Positions 1-8,254 of a DNA stretch of 64,000 nucleotides are shown here, piece by piece. The DNA is from Sphingomonas phyllosphaerae (GTDB lineage: Bacteria > Pseudomonadota > Alphaproteobacteria > Sphingomonadales > Sphingomonadaceae). Every line of letters starts with the position of its first letter. Position 1 is the first letter of the stretch. The DNA is taken from contig NZ_JAPYKH010000003.1 of assembly GCF_029623345.1 (NCBI RefSeq), forward strand, positions 62,001 to 126,000, written 5' to 3'. Below the pieces are notes generated by a model. It was not told the DNA's origin and searched no databases. It saw only the letters and a program-made list of their open reading frames with translations. The translations under genes were made by a program, and so were the position numbers.

Positions 1-399
1 CTCGACCGCGGTCTCGCTCGGCTTCCAGCGACGCTCGATCACGAAAACGAGCGTGAGCACGCCGCCCAGCACCGACATGACCAGAAGTGTGTCCAGCAGG
101 CGCATCGGCGGCAGCCACAGCGACAGCGCGCCGATCAGCTTGACGTCGCCGCCGCCCATCTGCCCGATCGCGAAGGCGCCGATGAACAGCGCGAATACCA
201 CGAGGGCAACACCGAGTTGCAGCGCCATCTCGGGCCACGGAGAGAGCCCGATTATGCACCACCAGACCGGCGCCAGCAGCGCGATCGCCGCGTTCTTCCA
301 GTTGGCGATCTCGCGCACGCGCGCATCCTCCACGCCGGCGGAGAGCAGCAGCGCCCCCATGATCGCGGGGAGCAGCCAGGCGAGGAGAGATTGACCCAT
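1..399 (-). CDS. cpaA: Prepilin peptidase, A24 family (CpaA-like), partial
   Basis: The 133 visible residues are the N-terminal part of a membrane aspartic peptidase of the A24 family. These cleave the leader of type IV / Flp prepilins at the inner membrane. Both catalytic aspartates are visible: Asp25 in the N-terminal EDARVREI segment and Asp85 in the MGGGDVKLIGA motif (GxGD family signature). Hydrophobic segments cover roughly residues 5-21, 37-52, 62-80 and 103-120. The short form without the N-terminal methylase domain points to the CpaA/TadV type used for Flp pili. The start is the ATG at 397-399. The gene runs off the left edge of the window, so its C-terminus and any pilus-gene neighbours are not visible. 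Confidence 0.85.
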   Translation of the reverse strand, partial: MGQSLLAWLLPAIMGALLLSAGVEDARVREIANWKNAAIALLAPVWWCIIGLSPWPEMALQLGVALVVFALFIGAFAIGQMGGGDVKLIGALSLWLPPMRLLDTLLVMSVLGGVLTLVFVIERRWKPSETAVE

Positions 400-439
400 A
401 TCGGCGGTGCTAGACGACAGGGTTTGAGAAACCGTAACC

Positions 440-1375
440 ATGATCGGGATGATGCTGGAGACCATGAACCGCCGCCTGATCCCCGCCGAGGCGCGAGTCG
501 CTACCGCGCGCGCCGCCGACGGATGGCCGCTGCGCCGGTTCGAGTGGCCAGGCGACGGGCGCGGCACGATCCTGTTCCAGACGGGGCGGGCCGACGTGTT
601 CGAGAAATATCTCGAGTCGTTCGCTCACTGGCACGCACAGGGATGGAGCGTCGCGGCGTTCGACTGGCGCGGGCAGGGCGGTTCGGGGCGGCTGAGCGCC
701 GACGCGCAGGTCGGCCATTGCGATGATTTTGCGCCCTGGCTGACAGACCTCACCGATCAGTGGCGCGACTGGGTCGCGACGATGCCGCCGCCGCATGTGA
801 TCGTCGGCCATTCGATGGGGGGTTACCTCGCGCTGCGCGCGCTGCTCGACGGCGCGATCCGGCCGCGCGCGGCGGTGCTGGTGGCGCCGATGCTCGGGCT
901 GGCCTCGCCGGTTGGGGCTTGGCTCGGCGGGTTGGTCGCTCACCTGATGCGGCGGCGCGGCGATCCCGCGCGCGCGGCGTGGAAGAACGAGCGCCCTGGG
1001 CTCGCCGAGCGCCAGCGACTGCTCACCGGGGACCAGGCGCGCTACGCCGACGAGGCCTGGTGGTATGAGCACGACCCCACGCTGCGGCTCGGCCCGCCGA
1101 GCTGGGCGTGGCTCGACGAGGCCTTCGCCGCCACCGCGCGGCTAAGGCGGGACCCGGCGCTGGCCAAGCTCGACGTGCCGGTGCTCCTGCTGGTCGCCGA
1201 CGGCGATCGGCTGGTCGATGCGCGCGCGTCCCGCCGCGTGGCGGCGCGGCTGAAACGCGCCACGCTGGTACGCTTCGGCGACGGTGCGGCGCACGAGCTG
1301 CTGCGCGAGCGCGACGCCGTGCGCGACCGCGCGTTCGCCGCGATCGACTCGTTCCTCGCCGAGCATGCCGCGTGA
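440..1375 (+). CDS. Alpha/beta hydrolase (lysophospholipase/monoglyceride-lipase-like)
   Basis: A 311-residue serine hydrolase of the alpha/beta fold, probably cytoplasmic, since no signal peptide is visible. The nucleophile elbow GHSMGG places the catalytic serine at Ser125. The likely acid is in LLVADGDRLVD (Asp256 or Asp260) and the histidine is His285 in GAAHELLRE. FDWRGQGGSGR near residue 75 is the strand-turn seen in lysophospholipase (COG2267) relatives. The true substrate cannot be read from sequence; an acylglycerol or lysophospholipid is the family expectation. Its stop overlaps the GTG start of the following oxidoreductase by four bases, so the two genes are translationally coupled. 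The start is the first ATG; downstream in-frame ATGs at codons 4 and 5 are also possible. Confidence 0.85.
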   Translation: MIGMMLETMNRRLIPAEARVATARAADGWPLRRFEWPGDGRGTILFQTGRADVFEKYLESFAHWHAQGWSVAAFDWRGQGGSGRLSADAQVGHCDDFAPWLTDLTDQWRDWVATMPPPHVIVGHSMGGYLALRALLDGAIRPRAAVLVAPMLGLASPVGAWLGGLVAHLMRRRGDPARAAWKNERPGLAERQRLLTGDQARYADEAWWYEHDPTLRLGPPSWAWLDEAFAATARLRRDPALAKLDVPVLLLVADGDRLVDARASRRVAARLKRATLVRFGDGAAHELLRERDAVRDRAFAAIDSFLAEHAA

Positions 1376-2460
1376 GCGCGGACGTTCTCGCCGCGGACAT
1401 CGCCATCGTCGGCGCGGGAATCGCGGGGGCGAGCCTCGCCGCGGCGATCGGCGATCGGGCGCGTGTCCTGCTGCTCGAAGGCGAGGACCAGCCAGGCTAT
1501 CACGCCACCGGTCGCTCCGCCGCTTTCTGGTCCGAGACCTACGGTGGCCCCGCGATCCAGCCGCTCACCACCGGGTCGGAGGCGGCGCTGCGTGCGGGCG
1601 GCTACCTCGACCCGCTCGGCGCGGTGCATGTCGGGCGGACCGAGGACGCGCGCGCGATCGACGCGCTGCTCGCCGAGTTCGATGGCAGCAGCGTCGAGCT
1701 GACCGCGGTCGACCCGCGCCCGCTCGTGCCGGGGCTGCGCGACGACTGGTCGCTTGGCGTCCGCGAGCCGAGCTGCGCCTATATCGACGCCGCGCGGCTC
1801 CACGGTGATTATCTTGGTACGGCGCGGCGCACGGGGACGACGCTGCTGACCGCGGCCCGACTCGCCGCGGCGGAGCGGCTGGGTTCCGGCTGGCGACTGA
1901 CGCTCGCCGACGGGCGCGAGGCGCGCGCCGCGGTCTTGGTCAACGCTGCTGGCGCCTGGGCCGATCCGGTCGCGCACCTCGCCGGCGCGCGCCCGCTCGG
2001 CATCAGCCCGTATCGTCGCACCGTCGCGCAGCTCGCCACCGACCCGCCGGTGCCTGCTGCGACGCCGTTCGTGATCCATGCCGGCGGCGGCTTCTACTTC
2101 AAGCCCGAGGCGGGCGGGCGGCTGTGGCTGAGCCCCCATGACGAACATCCGGTCGCCCCGCACGACGTCGCAGCGGAGGAGCTCGACGTCGCGGTGGCGA
2201 TCGACCGCTTCGAGGCGGCGGTCGACTGGCGCGTCCGCCGCGTCGAGCGCAGCTGGGCGGGGCTTCGCTCGTTCGCGCCCGACCGGCTGCCGGTGTATGG
2301 CTTCGCCGAGCCGGGCTTCTTCTGGTTCGCCGGGCAAGGCGGCTTCGGCATACAGACCGCGCCCGCAGCGGCGGCGGTCGGCGCCGCGCTGCTGCTCGGC
2401 GACACGCCGCCGGCGACGATCGACGCGGTACGTTATGCGCCGCAGCGGTTCACGCGATGA
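1372..2460 (+). CDS. FAD-dependent oxidoreductase (DadA / glycine oxidase family)
   Basis: A 362-residue flavoprotein of the D-amino acid dehydrogenase / glycine oxidase family. The N-terminal Rossmann motif GAGIAGASLA (about residues 14-23) binds the FAD ADP moiety and is followed by the acidic end of the second strand (LLLEGEDQPG). The C-terminal FWFAGQGGFGIQTAPA segment is the family's second FAD contact. The substrate is probably an amino or imino acid, but this is inference. The start is the GTG that overlaps the hydrolase stop (GTGA); the reading frame extends further upstream only through the hydrolase gene. It lies immediately before a decayed cutA remnant. Confidence 0.85.
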   Translation: MSADVLAADIAIVGAGIAGASLAAAIGDRARVLLLEGEDQPGYHATGRSAAFWSETYGGPAIQPLTTGSEAALRAGGYLDPLGAVHVGRTEDARAIDALLAEFDGSSVELTAVDPRPLVPGLRDDWSLGVREPSCAYIDAARLHGDYLGTARRTGTTLLTAARLAAAERLGSGWRLTLADGREARAAVLVNAAGAWADPVAHLAGARPLGISPYRRTVAQLATDPPVPAATPFVIHAGGGFYFKPEAGGRLWLSPHDEHPVAPHDVAAEELDVAVAIDRFEAAVDWRVRRVERSWAGLRSFAPDRLPVYGFAEPGFFWFAGQGGFGIQTAPAAAAVGAALLLGDTPPATIDAVRYAPQRFTR

Positions 2461-2773
2461 GCGGGGGCGATCACCATCAGTCGCGCCCGCGCCGGGCGTA
2501 ACCAGGCGCGGATCATCGCCAAACGCGCTGGTCGATCGCCGCCTCGCCGCATGAGTCCAGCTCAGCGCAGTGGAGAGCGTCTATCGTTGGGAGGGCGAGA
2601 CCCAGCGCGACGACGAGTCGCTGCTTACCGCCAAGACGCTGTCGCGCCGCTTCGACGCGGTCGCGGCGTGCATGTGTGAGCTACACAGCTACGCCGTGCT
2701 CGAGATTTTGGCGCAGCCGATCGTCGCGGCGGGCGGGGATCGCTCGGTGTGGCTTGGGGAGGAGGAGGGGTAG
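2458..2773 (+). pseudogene. cutA: cutA pseudogene (divalent-cation tolerance protein), frameshifted
   Basis: CutA1 homologues are about 105 residues, with a conserved VERVYRWEGE...LLTAKT...ELHSYxVPEILAxPI core. That core is readable from about 2570 (VESVYRWEGETQRDDESLL, then TAKTLSRRFDAVAACMCELHS, then YAVLEILAQPIVA). Upstream, LVDRRLAA is readable at about 2530-2550 but needs removal of one base in the AAAC run near 2521. A TGA stands where CutA has the Cys codon of AACVQL. The C-terminal VAGDPAYLAW segment is also scrambled (VAAGGDRSVWL). The ATG at 2458 overlaps the oxidoreductase stop, suggesting an intact gene once followed it. At least two frame changes and one stop make this a decaying gene, unless there are sequencing errors. 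Confidence 0.8.
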
Positions 2774-2812
2774 GCTGGCCGCTGCGGCGCCCCTCTCACC
2801 ACCAACATGCTA

Positions 2813-2908
2813 CGTCATCCTGAATTTGTTTCAGGATCCACTGAGCCGCAAGGTCGAAGCGTGCGGCCTTCGCGGAACAGTGGATCCTGAGACGAGCTCA
2901 GGATGACG
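2813..2908. repeat. REP-like long inverted repeat
   Basis: Two 31-base arms at 2813-2843 and 2878-2908 form an imperfect inverted repeat separated by 34 bases. The outer arms begin CGTCATCCTGAA and end TCAGGATGACG, and the inner ends are ATCCACTG and CAGTGGAT. This resembles interspersed palindromic repeats found between genes in many sphingomonad genomes. It lies between the cutA remnant and the 3' end of phoK, where it could also act as a transcript-end hairpin. Confidence 0.75.
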
Positions 2909-2947
2909 CCAACGGAACGGGATCGCGCTCCAGCCGATCGCCTGACC

Positions 2948-4591
2948 TCATCCTGCCGGGCAGGTGTCGCCCGCAGCCGCGTCGAGATCGAGGCAGCGGC
3001 CGTCGAGGCCGCTCACCTTCAGGCCGATCGTCGCCGCCAGCGTCGGCGCGATGTCGACCGTCTCCACCGAGAGCGGCTGCTCGAACCCGGCCATCCCCTT
3101 GCGCCAGAACAGGATCGGCACGCGGCGGTCATAGTCCCACGGGCTGCCGTGAGTCTCGACATAGCCCGGCCCCGGCGCCTTGATCGTGGTGACGCGCGGG
3201 CGCAGCAGCACGGTCAGGTCGCCCGAACGGTCCGGATCGAACGAGGCGCGCGCGCGCTCGATCAGCGTCCAGGTCTCGGGCGGGGTGGTCGCCATGCGGG
3301 TGGCGGCGAGTTCGTCGCGCGTGAACGCGGCGGCGACCTGCGGCTGCGCGAGGAAGCGCTTCTTCGCCTCCGCCAGCACCTGCGCGCGCTTCGCCGCGGG
3401 CACCGAGTCGGCGAGGTAGACGTCACCCTCAGGCCCGAGCAGCACGGGTCCCGAGATGCCGAGATCGCGGCCGATCGCGGCGCCGATCGTCGTCGCCGAC
3501 GCCTCGGGTGCGACATGCTGCTCCATCGGCATCGCGCGCTGCTGCTGGCGCTCGGTCATGTCGTGTGCGCCGTGGTCCGCGGTGAGGACCACCTCATAGT
3601 CGACGCCGGTGCGATCGATTTCGGCGAGGAAGCCGCCGATCGACTCGTCGAGCTGCGCCATCTGGATGCACATCTCCGCACCCTGCGTGCCGAGCGAGTG
3701 GCCGACATAGTCGGTCGCCGAGGCGCCGACCGCGATCAGGTCGGTGGCGGGGCCGCGGCCGAGCTTCATGTCCTCGATCATCGCGGCTGCGAGCGCGAAC
3801 ACCGCGCCGTCGAGCGCGGGCGAGGCACGGAACGCTTTGGCATCGCCTGCGGCACGCTCGAACCGTCCGGTGCCGAGCGTCTGGGCGCCGACCACGATCG
3901 GGCGCGACAGCGTCTTGCAGTATCCGGGCAGCGGCAGCGCCTCCTGCGGCCTCGCGAGCAGCGCACCCACCGCGGCATTGGCGCGGGTCACCACAGCGGG
4001 CTCTTGCCGGCCCGCGAGCGAGATGAATTTCTGCCCGCCCCAGAACCAGATCTGGTCGGTGGTGTGGCCGCCCATCATGATCGCTGCGCGATCCTTGCCC
4101 GCCACCGCGACGACGCGGGACTGCGGGTTGGCACGCTTCATCATGTCGCCGAGCGTCGGCACCTTCAGGTGGAGATCGGAGGGCGTGTAATGCTCGTGGT
4201 CGCCGCCGGCGCGCTCGTCCTCGCCGCAGTAGACCGTCTTGTCGGCCCGGCCGACCTTCTGGTCGAGCCAGTTGTTGGCGATGATCCCGGTATGTGCCGG
4301 GCGCATGCCGGTCAGGATGGTCGAGTGGCCCGGGCAGGTCTCGGTGGCCGCGTGGCTCTGATAGCCCGAGGGGAATACCACACCGGTCAGCAGCCGCGCC
4401 ATGCCGTCGGTGAAATGGTTGCGATATTGGGCGAACAGGTCGGCGGAAAATTGGTCGACCGAGATCGCGACGATCAGCTTGGGCGGCGTGCGCGGGACTG
4501 CGGTGGTCGCCGGCGCGGCTGGGGCGGCGGTCTGCGCGGTCGCGGGGATGGCGGCGGCGGTGGCGAGCAAAGCGAGGAGGAGCGATTTCAT
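2948..4591 (-). CDS. phoK: Alkaline phosphatase, PhoK type (PafA/NPP superfamily)
   Basis: A 547-residue exported phosphomonoesterase of the nucleotide pyrophosphatase/phosphodiesterase superfamily, close in organisation to Sphingomonas PhoK/SPAP. A cleavable signal peptide occupies about residues 1-20 (KSLLLALLATAAAIPATAQ). The metal Asp is at about 46 (VAISVDQF). The nucleophile Thr85 lies in the ETCPGHSTILTG motif, with Asn106 following in IIANNW. AGKDRAA near 160 carries the phosphate-binding lysine. ASATDYVGHSLG, LTADHGAH and ETHGSPWDYD supply further zinc ligands. It likely releases phosphate from organic esters in the periplasm or outside the cell. The ATG at 4591 is preferred over an in-frame TTG six bases upstream. 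It is divergent from the DsbD-like gene with only 49 bp between starts. Confidence 0.88.
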   Translation of the reverse strand: MKSLLLALLATAAAIPATAQTAAPAAPATTAVPRTPPKLIVAISVDQFSADLFAQYRNHFTDGMARLLTGVVFPSGYQSHAATETCPGHSTILTGMRPAHTGIIANNWLDQKVGRADKTVYCGEDERAGGDHEHYTPSDLHLKVPTLGDMMKRANPQSRVVAVAGKDRAAIMMGGHTTDQIWFWGGQKFISLAGRQEPAVVTRANAAVGALLARPQEALPLPGYCKTLSRPIVVGAQTLGTGRFERAAGDAKAFRASPALDGAVFALAAAMIEDMKLGRGPATDLIAVGASATDYVGHSLGTQGAEMCIQMAQLDESIGGFLAEIDRTGVDYEVVLTADHGAHDMTERQQQRAMPMEQHVAPEASATTIGAAIGRDLGISGPVLLGPEGDVYLADSVPAAKRAQVLAEAKKRFLAQPQVAAAFTRDELAATRMATTPPETWTLIERARASFDPDRSGDLTVLLRPRVTTIKAPGPGYVETHGSPWDYDRRVPILFWRKGMAGFEQPLSVETVDIAPTLAATIGLKVSGLDGRCLDLDAAAGDTCPAG

Positions 4592-4640
4592 GGCCAACCT
4601 TGATGCATGCGGGAGCGACCGCGGCTATGGTCCGCGTCCG

Positions 4641-6662
4641 ATGGTCAGGCAAGCTGTGCGCGTGGCGCTTTTCATCCTCGTGACACTGCTGGCCGGGAGC
4701 GGTGCGTTCGCGCAGCCCGCGCGCCATGTCGCGCTGGCGCTGGTGGCGGAGAGCGACCGGCCCGCCGCTGGCAGCGAGGTGGCGCTGGCGTTCCGCGCCG
4801 TACCGCAGCCGGGATGGCACGGCTATTGGCGCAATCCCGGCGATGCGGGCGTACCGACTCGAGTGACCTGGACGTTGCCGGTGGGCGCGCGCGCGGGCGA
4901 GCTCGACTATCCGGTGCCGTCGCGGCTGCTGATCGCGGGGCTGATGAACTATGTCTACGAGAAGCCCTGGGCGCTGCTGACCACGCTGCGCGTCCCCGCG
5001 GGGCTGGCACCGGGCACGCGGCTGCCGCTCGTCGCCAAGCTCGACTATCTCGTCTGCACCGCGGAGATCTGCGTCCCCGAGAAGCAGACGCTCACGCTCG
5101 ACCTGACCGTGGGCGACGGCGCGATCGATCCCGCGCGTCGCGCCGCCTTCGACGGCTGGCGCCGCGCGCTGCCGCGTCCGCTCTCGACGCCCGCGACGTG
5201 GCAGCGCACGGGCGACCGCTTCCGCCTCGCCGTACCGTTGCCGGCGGACGCGCCCGCGAGCGGCGTCTGGTTCTACCCGGCGGGTGGCGGCATGGTCGAT
5301 TATGCCGCGCCGCAGACCGTCACGCGCGACGGCGACACGCTGACGGTGGAGACCAAGGCTGCGGCCCAGCCGGTGACGGGCGAGATCACGGGCGTGCTGG
5401 CGATCGGCGAGAGCGACGGGCTGGCGCTCACCGCGCGGCCGGGCACGGTCGCGGCGCCGTGCGGCGATGGGATGCTCGCGACCGCGCTCGTCGCCTTCGC
5501 TGGGGCGGTGCTGGGCGGGTTGCTGCTCAACGTGATGCCGTGCGTCTTCCCCATCCTCAGCCTGAAGGCGCTCGGCCTCGCACGCTCGGGCGAGAGCGCG
5601 GCACATGCGCGGCACGAGGCGCTGGCCTATACTGCGGGCGTGCTGCTGGTGTGCGTCGGCCTTGGCGCGGGGCTGCTGGCGCTGCGCGCGGCGGGATCGA
5701 GCGCCGGCTGGGCGTTCCAGTTACAGGACCCGCGCGTGATCGGCGCGCTGCTGCTGCTCGTCACCGCGGTCGCCCTCAATCTCGCCGGGCTGTTCGAACT
5801 GCCCACACCCCAGTTCGCTGCCAAGAGTGGGGCGGCGGGGGCGTTCGCGACCGGGGCGCTGGCGGCCTTCGTGGCGACGCCGTGCACCGGACCGTTCATG
5901 GGCGCCGCGCTCGGGGCCGCGCTGGTGCTGCCCGCCGCGGCGGCGCTGGCGGTGTTCGCCGGGCTGGGGCTGGGGATCGCGCTGCCCTTCCTGCTGATCG
6001 GCTTCGTGCCCGCGCTGCGCGCCCGGCTGCCGCGGCCGGGCGCGTGGATGACGCGGCTACGGCGCATCCTGTCGCTGCCGATGTGGCTGACCGCGCTCGC
6101 GCTCGCCTGGGTGCTGGGGCGTCAGGCCGGGGTGGACGGGATGACGCTGGGGCTTGCCGCGACCCTGCTCGCCGCGGTCGGCCTGTGGTGGACCGGACTG
6201 CGCCAGCACGCCGGCCGCGGCGCAGCGTGGTGGCCCGCTGGCCTCGCGCTGCTGCTCGCGCTCGGCGGTGTCGCGCTGGTGCGGCCGGCGGCGAGCGGCG
6301 CCAGCGCGGTGACGGGGCTGCCCGGCGCGGAGCCGTTCAGCGAGGCGCGGCTTGCCGCGCTGCGGGCCGAGGGGAGGCCGGTGTTCGCCTACTTCACCGC
6401 CGACTGGTGCCTCACCTGCAAGGTCAACGAGAAGGTCGCGATCGAGACCGCCACGACCGCCGCCGCGTTCAAAGCGGGCAGGGTGGCGGTGCTGGTGGGT
6501 GACTGGACCGACGGCGACCCGGTGCTCGGCCGCTTCATCGAGGCGCACAACCGCGCCGGCGTGCCGCTTTACCTCTGGTACAAGCCGGGCACCGGCACCC
6601 CACGCGTGCTGCCGCAGGTGCTCACGAGCGGGATGCTCGCTTCACTGCCGGTGGAGCGCTGA
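4641..6662 (+). CDS. dsbD: DsbD/ScsB-family protein-disulfide reductase
   Basis: A 673-residue inner-membrane thiol-disulfide transporter that passes electrons from cytoplasmic thioredoxin to periplasmic partners. It has a signal peptide (VALFILVTLLAGSGAFAQ). A periplasmic DsbD N-terminal-type domain (about 25-260) carries Cys139 and Cys144 (CTAEIC). A CcdA-like membrane core follows with the two expected cysteines, Cys301 (VMPCVFPI) and Cys415 (ATPCTGPFMG). The C-terminal thioredoxin-like domain has the WCLTC motif (Cys590, Cys593). All three redox centres are therefore present. The ATG at 4641 is chosen because it directly precedes the signal peptide; an earlier in-frame ATG would run into the divergent phoK start. 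Confidence 0.85.
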   Translation: MVRQAVRVALFILVTLLAGSGAFAQPARHVALALVAESDRPAAGSEVALAFRAVPQPGWHGYWRNPGDAGVPTRVTWTLPVGARAGELDYPVPSRLLIAGLMNYVYEKPWALLTTLRVPAGLAPGTRLPLVAKLDYLVCTAEICVPEKQTLTLDLTVGDGAIDPARRAAFDGWRRALPRPLSTPATWQRTGDRFRLAVPLPADAPASGVWFYPAGGGMVDYAAPQTVTRDGDTLTVETKAAAQPVTGEITGVLAIGESDGLALTARPGTVAAPCGDGMLATALVAFAGAVLGGLLLNVMPCVFPILSLKALGLARSGESAAHARHEALAYTAGVLLVCVGLGAGLLALRAAGSSAGWAFQLQDPRVIGALLLLVTAVALNLAGLFELPTPQFAAKSGAAGAFATGALAAFVATPCTGPFMGAALGAALVLPAAAALAVFAGLGLGIALPFLLIGFVPALRARLPRPGAWMTRLRRILSLPMWLTALALAWVLGRQAGVDGMTLGLAATLLAAVGLWWTGLRQHAGRGAAWWPAGLALLLALGGVALVRPAASGASAVTGLPGAEPFSEARLAALRAEGRPVFAYFTADWCLTCKVNEKVAIETATTAAAFKAGRVAVLVGDWTDGDPVLGRFIEAHNRAGVPLYLWYKPGTGTPRVLPQVLTSGMLASLPVER

Positions 6663-6751
6663 GCCGGATCGGCTGCGATATGCCGCTTGTGCAGCGCAAC
6701 CAACTTCGCCAGCATGGGGCGAAATCTCGGCTCATGCGTTGACGGGGGTAG

Positions 6752-8254
6752 ATGGGGACAGCGGCGTTCGACGAAATCATGGGGGCGGCCGATCGGGACG
6801 GCGCACGCCCCGAGCTGGCGGACTTGTGTCGCTGGCTCGACGAGACGCCGTCCGATGAGTTGCGACGCCGCCAACGCTCCGCCGAAGTTACCTTCCGCCA
6901 ACTCGGCATCACCTTCGCGGTCTACGGCGAGAGTGAGGCGAGCGAGCGCATCATCCCGTTCGACATCGTGCCGCGCGTGTTCCTTGCTGACGAATGGGCG
7001 CGCCTGTCCGAGGGATTGGTGCAGCGCGTCGAGGCGATCAACGCCTTCTTGGTCGACATCTATGGCGAGCGCCGCATCCTCAAGGAAGGCGTGCTCCCCG
7101 CCGACCTGATCCTCGGCAACCCGCAGTTCCGCCCCGAGATCGCGGGCATCCGCCCGCCGCACGACGTCTGGGCGCATATCTGCGGCATCGACCTGGTGCG
7201 CACCGGACCGGATCAATTCTACGTGCTCGAGGACAATGCGCGCACACCCTCGGGGGTGAGCTACATGCTCGAGAACCGTGAGGCGATGGTGCGGCTGTGC
7301 CCCGAACTCTTTGCCAAATTTCGCGTCGCCGCGGTCGACAGCTACCCCGACATGCTGCTCGAGACGATGAAGTCAGTCGCACCGCGGGGCAGCGGGCAGC
7401 ATCCCAATTGCGTCCTGCTCACCCCCGGCCACTATAACTCGGCCTATTACGAGCACAGCTTTCTCGCCGACTCGATGGGGATCGAGCTGGTCGAGGCGGC
7501 CGACCTCGTGGTCGACGACGACCTCGTCTACATGCGCACGATTGCCGGGCGCGTGAAGGTCGACGTGATCTATCGCCGCGTAGACGACGACTTCCTCGAT
7601 CCGCTGGTGTTCCGCCCCGAATCGCTCCTCGGCGTGCCCGGGCTGATCGCAGCCTATGCCGCGGGCAATGTCGCAATCATCAACGCGCCCGGCAATGGCA
7701 TCGCGGACGACAAGGCGATCTACAGCTACATGCCCGAGATCGTGCGCTTCTACTCGGGTGGCGAAGCCAAGTTGCCGATCGTCGAGACGTGGCGCTGCCG
7801 CGAGCCCGAGGCGCTCCGCTACGTGCTCGACCATCTCGACGAGCTGGTCGTCAAGCTGGTCGACGGCTCGGGCGGCTACGGCATGCTGGTCGGGCCGACC
7901 GCTTCCAAGGCGGAGATCGAGCGCTTCCGCGCCGCGTTGGTGGCCGAGCCGCATCGCTACATCGCGCAGCCGACGCTGGCGCTCTCCACCGTGCCGACCT
8001 TGGTGGAGCAGGGGGTCGCGCCGCGCCACGTCGACTTTCGTCCCTTCGTGCTGAGCGGCGCGCGCGGGGTGCAGGTGGTGCCCGGCGGGCTCACCCGCGT
8101 CGCGCTGCGCGAGGGCTCGCTGGTGGTCAACTCGTCGCAGGGCGGCGGCACGAAAGACAGCTTCGTGCTGATGCCCGGGGCGCCGACAATGTCCCAGTCG
8201 GCCGGCACCCAGACGATGGGCGGCATGACCCAGACGCTCGGCGGGCAGGGCTGA
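6752..8254 (+). CDS. Circularly permuted ATP-grasp family protein (DUF404/DUF407)
   Basis: A 500-residue protein of the circularly permuted ATP-grasp type 2 family, predicted ATP-dependent amide or peptide ligases. Diagnostic stretches are the ITFAVYGE segment near residue 50, GIDLVRTGPDQFYVLEDNAR near 150-170, the metal/ATP segment KLVDGSGGYGMLVGP around 370, and RHVDFRPFVLSG near 430. The C-terminus is Gly/Thr/Met-rich. It heads a three-gene block with an alpha-E protein and a transglutaminase-like protein, joined by ATGA overlaps at both junctions. This is a widespread neighbourhood predicted to make and process a small peptide-like product. The product is unknown. The ATG is preceded by a GGGGG ribosome-binding site. 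Confidence 0.9.
   Translation: MGTAAFDEIMGAADRDGARPELADLCRWLDETPSDELRRRQRSAEVTFRQLGITFAVYGESEASERIIPFDIVPRVFLADEWARLSEGLVQRVEAINAFLVDIYGERRILKEGVLPADLILGNPQFRPEIAGIRPPHDVWAHICGIDLVRTGPDQFYVLEDNARTPSGVSYMLENREAMVRLCPELFAKFRVAAVDSYPDMLLETMKSVAPRGSGQHPNCVLLTPGHYNSAYYEHSFLADSMGIELVEAADLVVDDDLVYMRTIAGRVKVDVIYRRVDDDFLDPLVFRPESLLGVPGLIAAYAAGNVAIINAPGNGIADDKAIYSYMPEIVRFYSGGEAKLPIVETWRCREPEALRYVLDHLDELVVKLVDGSGGYGMLVGPTASKAEIERFRAALVAEPHRYIAQPTLALSTVPTLVEQGVAPRHVDFRPFVLSGARGVQVVPGGLTRVALREGSLVVNSSQGGGTKDSFVLMPGAPTMSQSAGTQTMGGMTQTLGGQG

Noticed and set aside
2903..4603. 566-codon plus-strand frame opposite phoK
   Set aside because: It mirrors the phosphatase codons. The phosphatase has signal peptide, catalytic Thr and metal ligands, and the antisense frame has only Arg/His/Glu-rich low-information sequence.
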